DNA of 6,794 bases from Clostridiales bacterium (GTDB lineage Bacteria; Bacillota; Clostridia; Saccharofermentanales; Saccharofermentanaceae), in contig DNAE01000085.1 of NCBI GenBank assembly GCA_003543635.1, positions 1-6,794 on the forward strand, read 5' to 3'. The notes beneath the pieces were generated by a model. The model had not been told where the DNA came from. It did not search any database and was given only the letters and a program-made list of their open reading frames with translations. A program made the translations under genes and the position numbers. Below, piece after piece: positions 6,381 to 6,794 of the stretch (the stretch's first letter is position 1; every line of letters begins with the position of its first letter).

Positions 6381-6417
6381 CGGCACTTGGAGATACGTCC
6401 CCAAGTGCCGTCTTTTG
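6381..6417 (+). terminator. Rho-independent terminator of the PadR operon
   Basis: CGGCACTTGG (6381-6390) and CCAAGTGCCG (6401-6410) form a perfect 10-bp stem with a 10-nt loop, followed by TCTTTT. It lies 25 nt after the DUF4097 stop codon. On the other strand no T tract follows, so it acts rightward only. Confidence 0.92.
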
Positions 6418-6459
6418 TGGTATCATTTATATACATTTTTCATTTGGAGGTATCGACCT

Positions 6460-6794
6460 ATGGAATACCGTATTGAACACGATTCACTCGGCGAAGTGAA
6501 GGTGCCCGCAGATAAGTACTGGGCAGCCCAGACCGAGAGAAGCCATGAGAATTTCCCGATAGGAGTCGGGATCGAAACAATGCCCCGCGAGATAACACAT
6601 GCCTTCGGCATCCTTAAAAAGGCTGCCGCCCTGGCCAACAACAGCCTCAAGCCGGAGAAGATGACTGACGAGAAGCTTGCCGCCATCTCCACAGCATGTG
6701 ACGAGGTCATTAGCGGATCTTTGAATGATCACTTCCCTCTCGTCGTATGGCAGACGGGATCAGGTACTCAGTCCAACATGAACGCCAACGAAGT
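6460..6794 (+). CDS. fumC: Class II fumarate hydratase (N-terminal part, gene runs off right edge)
   Basis: These are the first 111 codons of a class II fumarase, a cytoplasmic, iron-independent homotetramer that interconverts fumarate and L-malate. The start [20 protein letters not shown] is the usual N terminus. It is followed by [16 protein letters not shown] (about 20-35), [20 protein letters not shown] (about 81-100) and [13 protein letters not shown] (about 100-112), the substrate-site segment of the superfamily. Aspartase and other members share part of this, but RIE-DS-G and [17 protein letters not shown] favour fumarase. The full enzyme is about 460 residues, so most of it, including the SS-loop, is outside. 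GGAGG (6446-6450) lies 9 nt before the ATG. It follows the PadR operon terminator and is probably a separate unit; I see no convincing promoter in the short AT-rich stretch before it. Confidence 0.93.
   Translation, partial: MEYRIEHDSLGEVKVPADKYWAAQTERSHENFPIGVGIETMPREITHAFGILKKAAALANNSLKPEKMTDEKLAAISTACDEVISGSLNDHFPLVVWQTGSGTQSNMNANE

Noticed and set aside
6418..6445. AT-rich stretch before fumC as a promoter
   Set aside because: TATCAT and TATATA hexamers occur, but the matching -35 positions fall inside the terminator stem and do not resemble TTGACA.

Overview
The window most likely comes from a Gram-positive, probably anaerobic Firmicute of class Clostridia (Lachnospiraceae or Oscillospiraceae type), of intermediate GC. 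This is inferred from strong GGAGG ribosome binding sites, the PadR / DUF1700 (HAAS) / DUF4097 gene trio, a Clostridia-type MATE pump and a zinc-ribbon membrane protein. No marker gene fixes the genus. Nothing in it looks like a transposon, prophage, CRISPR array, tRNA or rRNA.

Layout. Positions 1-4378 are read leftward (- strand). From right to left they hold an Lgt-like seven-helix membrane protein (GTG start), a zinc-ribbon/Ala-Pro-repeat membrane protein (TTG start), an RlmI-type 23S rRNA cytosine methyltransferase, a DUF3592-like membrane protein with an extra C-terminal domain, and the N-terminal two thirds of a MATE efflux pump that runs off the left edge. The first three genes overlap by 8 and 1 nt and the fourth follows after 42 nt, so they look like one operon with possible internal promoters. 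A terminator-like hairpin separates this block from the MATE gene, and a candidate MATE promoter overlaps it.

Positions 4379-4511 are a divergent promoter region. To its right, read rightward, is a compact three-gene operon: a PadR repressor, a DUF1700/HAAS membrane protein and a DUF4097 beta-solenoid surface protein. It is driven by a near-consensus promoter (TTGACA-17-TATAGT) whose spacer and -10 region carry inverted repeats, which suggests autoregulation. The operon ends at a strong intrinsic terminator. The 5' part of a class II fumarase gene (fumC) then begins and runs off the right edge.

How the genes fit together. PadR-HAAS-DUF4097 is a recurring envelope-associated regulatory module whose ligand and output are not well defined. 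A plausible reading is a membrane-stress or membrane-occupancy sensor. The leftward operon mixes rRNA modification with three membrane proteins of unknown role. The two operons diverge from one 133-bp gap, so PadR binding could influence both. I see no clearly new system. The most interesting points are the MATE leader hairpin, the degenerate Lgt-like protein, the DUF3592 protein with an added domain, and the regular SG[DNES] solenoid.
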